Part shown: positions 61,829 through 64,000 of the stretch, one piece after another
Position numbering within the stretch: the first letter of the stretch is position 1
How the letters are laid out: each line of letters begins with the position of its first letter
Source of the DNA: an uncultured Planctomycetota bacterium
GTDB taxonomy: Bacteria > Planctomycetota > Planctomycetia > Gemmatales > HRBIN36
Assembly (NCBI GenBank): GCA_937944855.1
Contig: CALFAY010000043.1
Coordinates: 1 to 64,000, forward strand
DNA length: 64,000 nucleotides
Direction of reading: 5' to 3'
Position numbers and translations under genes: made by a program
Notes under the pieces: generated by a model
What the model was told of the DNA's origin: nothing
What the model saw: the letters and a program-made list of their open reading frames with translations, nothing else
The model's database searches: none

Positions 61829-63383
61829 AGGATGCCCCTCCCTTTTTCCCCAGGACGTACCGGACCGGACGAGTGGTTTTGACGGGAGGCGGTCTCCACG
61901 GGCTGGCCAATTGCACGATCACGGCCGTGGCGACGAGGATCACGAACCCCACCACCCAGGATTGAGGCCCGGTGAAAGCGGATTCCGGCCAGAATAAGGC
62001 GGCCAGGGTGGCGCCGAAGCCGGCGACGAGCACCGGCCAGAACGAAAACCGCTTGCAGCGTCCAGGATCGGTGATTCGCCACCACTGGGGAATCGCCAAC
62101 CCGACGGCGAAAAAGGTCATGTAGCAAAACACGGCTCCGGGCAGGGGACAGGCTTGCCCCAGGTCGGCCAGGAAACTGGAGAAAACTCCCGCCGACTCGC
62201 TCATCGGGGTGCCGATTTCGAACGACCAGCCGTGCAGCCAAGCGGCTGCGATGCCTATCCCCAGACCAGCGACCAAATAGCTTAACCGCATCAGCCAGGA
62301 TTCGGCCTTAACCGTGTGCCAGACCCTGGACACCGCCAGCACGGCCCAGGAAGTCAGGGAGATCAGAAACAGAGCGGCCCCATACTCCGTGAGATCGCGG
62401 TTCTCCTGCATGACATGCTCGACCGCGATCCAGGGAATCATCCACAAAAAGGCCAGGACAGCGGCGAGGCCGAACGACCCGCAAATCTCCGACACGATCA
62501 AACGCCAATCGGTTGGTTGTTTGACGGGAAGGACGACTGGCGGCAATCCCGGAGCAGGAGAATCAGGGACAGGGATAACCTTCGGAGGTCGGCCTGCCTT
62601 TTCGACGTCCTTCGCCATCTCTGCGATGCTGGCGTACCGCATTTCCGGCTTTTTTTGCAACGCCTTCCCCACAATCGGCCGATACGGTACAGGAATCTTG
62701 TTTAAATCCGGTTCGGCGGTTAAATGCTTGCTTATGATCTCCATCGCGCTTTGGCCGTCGAAGGGCACTTTTCCGCTCAGCATTTCATACAGGATGATTC
62801 CACCCGCGTAGATGTCCACGGATTTGCCATAGACCCCCTGGGTTACCTCCGGAGCCATGTAGTACAAGGTTCCGATTTCCTGGGTTTGTAGCAGTTGTTG
62901 GCTGTCGCTAATCAGCTTGCAAAGCCCGTAATCCCCGACCTTGGCATTGTCGTCTTCAATGAATACATTAGCCGGCTTCAGATCCCGGTGAACGATGTTG
63001 TGATCGTGCAAATGTGCCACGCCCCGGGCTAATTGCGGAAACCATTTCCGAACCTGCTCCTCCGGCATCCCGTTGGAATGCTCTTTAATCAGGGCATCAA
63101 GTCCCTTGCCTGCGACGTATTCCATGACGATCCAGGGATTGCCATCGGCATCTTTTATAAGATCATAAATCTGCACAAGATTCGTATGCTTAATGTTTAG
63201 GCAGCTTTGGAGGCCGCGCAGTTCGGTTTCCACATTATTGAGAAGCAGCTTCAGAGCGACTTCCTTGCCCCCGTCGCTGATAGCGAAGTAAACTTCGCCG
63301 AAACCGCCCTTGCCGATACCGCGCTTGATTGTGTAGCCGGGCAAAGGCCGGTCGCCGGTTTTGTAGGTGAACTTAGCGAGCAT
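61815..63383 (-). CDS. Ser/Thr protein kinase with multi-span membrane domain
   Basis: A 522-residue eukaryote-like kinase. The kinase domain (about 16-275) shows GKGGFGEVY, the ATP-binding Lys45 in EVALK, HRDLKPAN (Asp134), DYG in place of DFG (151-153), and GTLYYMAPE. A short proline-rich linker leads to six or seven membrane spans (about 300-505). Such kinases are numerous in planctomycetes. The ATG at 63383 follows GGGAGGG. An FHA-domain gene lies upstream on the same strand, a plausible reader of its phosphorylation. Confidence 0.92.
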   Translation of the reverse strand: MLAKFTYKTGDRPLPGYTIKRGIGKGGFGEVYFAISDGGKEVALKLLLNNVETELRGLQSCLNIKHTNLVQIYDLIKDADGNPWIVMEYVAGKGLDALIKEHSNGMPEEQVRKWFPQLARGVAHLHDHNIVHRDLKPANVFIEDDNAKVGDYGLCKLISDSQQLLQTQEIGTLYYMAPEVTQGVYGKSVDIYAGGIILYEMLSGKVPFDGQSAMEIISKHLTAEPDLNKIPVPYRPIVGKALQKKPEMRYASIAEMAKDVEKAGRPPKVIPVPDSPAPGLPPVVLPVKQPTDWRLIVSEICGSFGLAAVLAFLWMIPWIAVEHVMQENRDLTEYGAALFLISLTSWAVLAVSRVWHTVKAESWLMRLSYLVAGLGIGIAAAWLHGWSFEIGTPMSESAGVFSSFLADLGQACPLPGAVFCYMTFFAVGLAIPQWWRITDPGRCKRFSFWPVLVAGFGATLAALFWPESAFTGPQSWVVGFVILVATAVIVQLASPWRPPPVKTTRPVRYVLGKKGGASYVQN

Positions 63384-63474
63384 GGTCCTGTCCCTCCCGA
63401 TCCACCTGCTTGGTCATCGGGCGCGCTTTACACTCGAAAGCGTTGTGTTCAAGCGGCCAGATGAGCACGGCCCC

Positions 63475-64000
63475 TCAGAGCCGAAAACCTCCCCCCTCAA
63501 CAGGCTCCAGCGTGAACTGAAACGTTGCTCCGCTCACCGTTCCGGGCAAGGGAACCGTCGCCAGATTGCTTTGTCCTACGTCATTGACGCTGAACTCTCC
63601 CGGCACACGCACTTGCCATCCGCTCGGACTACAGAACAAGGCAACGCTGGCATCAAGGTCAGGCACCTTGACATGTGCCTCACCCTCAGGTCCCAGCAGA
63701 CACGACTCCGCCATCAAAATGACGCCATCCAGACTCAACGGCAAGCGAGGGCTGCTGACAAATTCTAAGCGTGCCGTCAAACTTCCCTTCACTGGCAATC
63801 GGAAGCGCAATTGGCATCCGCTTCCCAGCGTGATTAAATCGCCGTCGCTAAGCAATTCCTCCTTGCTGACCTCCTTGCCATTGAGCCGTGTCGGCCGCAG
63901 GGCCTGAAGAACGTAGCTTTCCTCGTCGCGGGCCAGGTAAGCGTGCAAACGGGAGACGTCGGCCGCCAGGGGGATGTCCACACCCATCTGCCCGAGACTG
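63475..64000 (-). CDS. FHA-domain protein (N-terminus off the right edge)
   Basis: The frame is open to the window end, so the N-terminus is missing. The visible 170 or so residues begin inside a forkhead-associated domain: DIPLAADVSRLHA, with the SRLHA turn that contacts phosphothreonine, then LNGKEV and DGDLITLGSG. The C-terminal half is a beta-rich segment of about 95 residues with no named domain. It precedes the kinase gene by 91 bases on the same strand and probably shares its transcript. Confidence 0.85.
   Translation of the reverse strand, partial: SLGQMGVDIPLAADVSRLHAYLARDEESYVLQALRPTRLNGKEVSKEELLSDGDLITLGSGCQLRFRLPVKGSLTARLEFVSSPRLPLSLDGVILMAESCLLGPEGEAHVKVPDLDASVALFCSPSGWQVRVPGEFSVNDVGQSNLATVPLPGTVSGATFQFTLEPVEGGGFRL

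Noticed and set aside
1-64000. CRISPR array, rRNA operon or prophage
   Set aside because: No regularly spaced repeats, rRNA sequence or phage structural genes were seen.

Overview
The window is GC-rich bacterial DNA whose gene content points to a planctomycete, most likely a member of the Gemmata/Gemmataceae group. The clues are many large secreted proteins (a 21-blade WD40 protein, a PQQ-type beta-propeller, prenyltransferase-like repeats, tandem DUF4159 domains), an M36 peptidase whose N-terminus carries the planctomycete 'LEPLEDR'-like export motif, a Tat-exported Gfo/Idh/MocA oxidoreductase, a PmoA-like (DUF6807) protein, a MerR plus VIT/vWA pair and a DUF6370 protein. The lineage is inferred from gene content only.

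Region by region. 1-1.5 kb: end of an unknown gene and a secreted alpha/beta hydrolase. 1.6-5.3 kb: an accessory island with an internally deleted IS5-family element, a restriction-modification pair (NotI-family nuclease plus a frameshifted Dam-class adenine methyltransferase) in visibly more AT-rich DNA, and a gene-poor stretch with palindromes and a direct repeat. 5.3-12.1 kb: TPR protein, PQQ beta-propeller membrane protein and PEP-utilising enzyme, then tRNA-Leu(CAA). 12.3-19.3 kb: a tight plus-strand run of prenyltransferase-like protein, WD40 protein, NAD kinase, acylphosphatase, ABC-2 permease and dapF. 19.3-24.4 kb: membrane-anchored protein, vWA protein, di-haem peroxidase, two-cluster ferredoxin and a small zinc-ribbon-like protein. 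24.4-31.2 kb: polysaccharide-type ABC exporter, RluA-type pseudouridine synthase, YgiQ, Gfo/Idh/MocA oxidoreductase and DUF6370 protein. 31.3-42.0 kb: ispH, pxpB-like, a Sua5-LMW-PTP fusion next to rpiB, an S1-repeat protein, a SpoIIE-type phosphatase, YbaK, a coiled-coil protein, hflX and a C45-type Ntn hydrolase. 42.5-45.3 kb: a MerR regulator overlapping a VIT/vWA gene broken by four lesions, one of them an exact 8-bp tandem duplication. 45.5-57.4 kb: FAD oxidoreductase, PmoA-like protein, a minus-strand chain of six overlapping or abutting genes (two tandem ABC modules, cytidylate-kinase-like protein, purine nucleoside phosphorylase), argJ and a double-DUF4159 protein. 57.9-64 kb: an M36 metallopeptidase with a strong terminator, then a minus-strand FHA / Ser-Thr kinase / membrane-protein operon running off the right end.

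The core genes cover housekeeping (NAD, lysine, arginine and isoprenoid synthesis, tRNA modification, ribosome GTPase). Around them are envelope and secretion functions and phosphorylation signalling. The most unusual items are the NotI-like nuclease paired with an adenine methylase that appears broken, the IS transposase whose stop codon comes from host DNA, the reversible-looking lesion in the VIT/vWA gene, and the Sua5-phosphatase fusion. I found no CRISPR array, rRNA or phage module.
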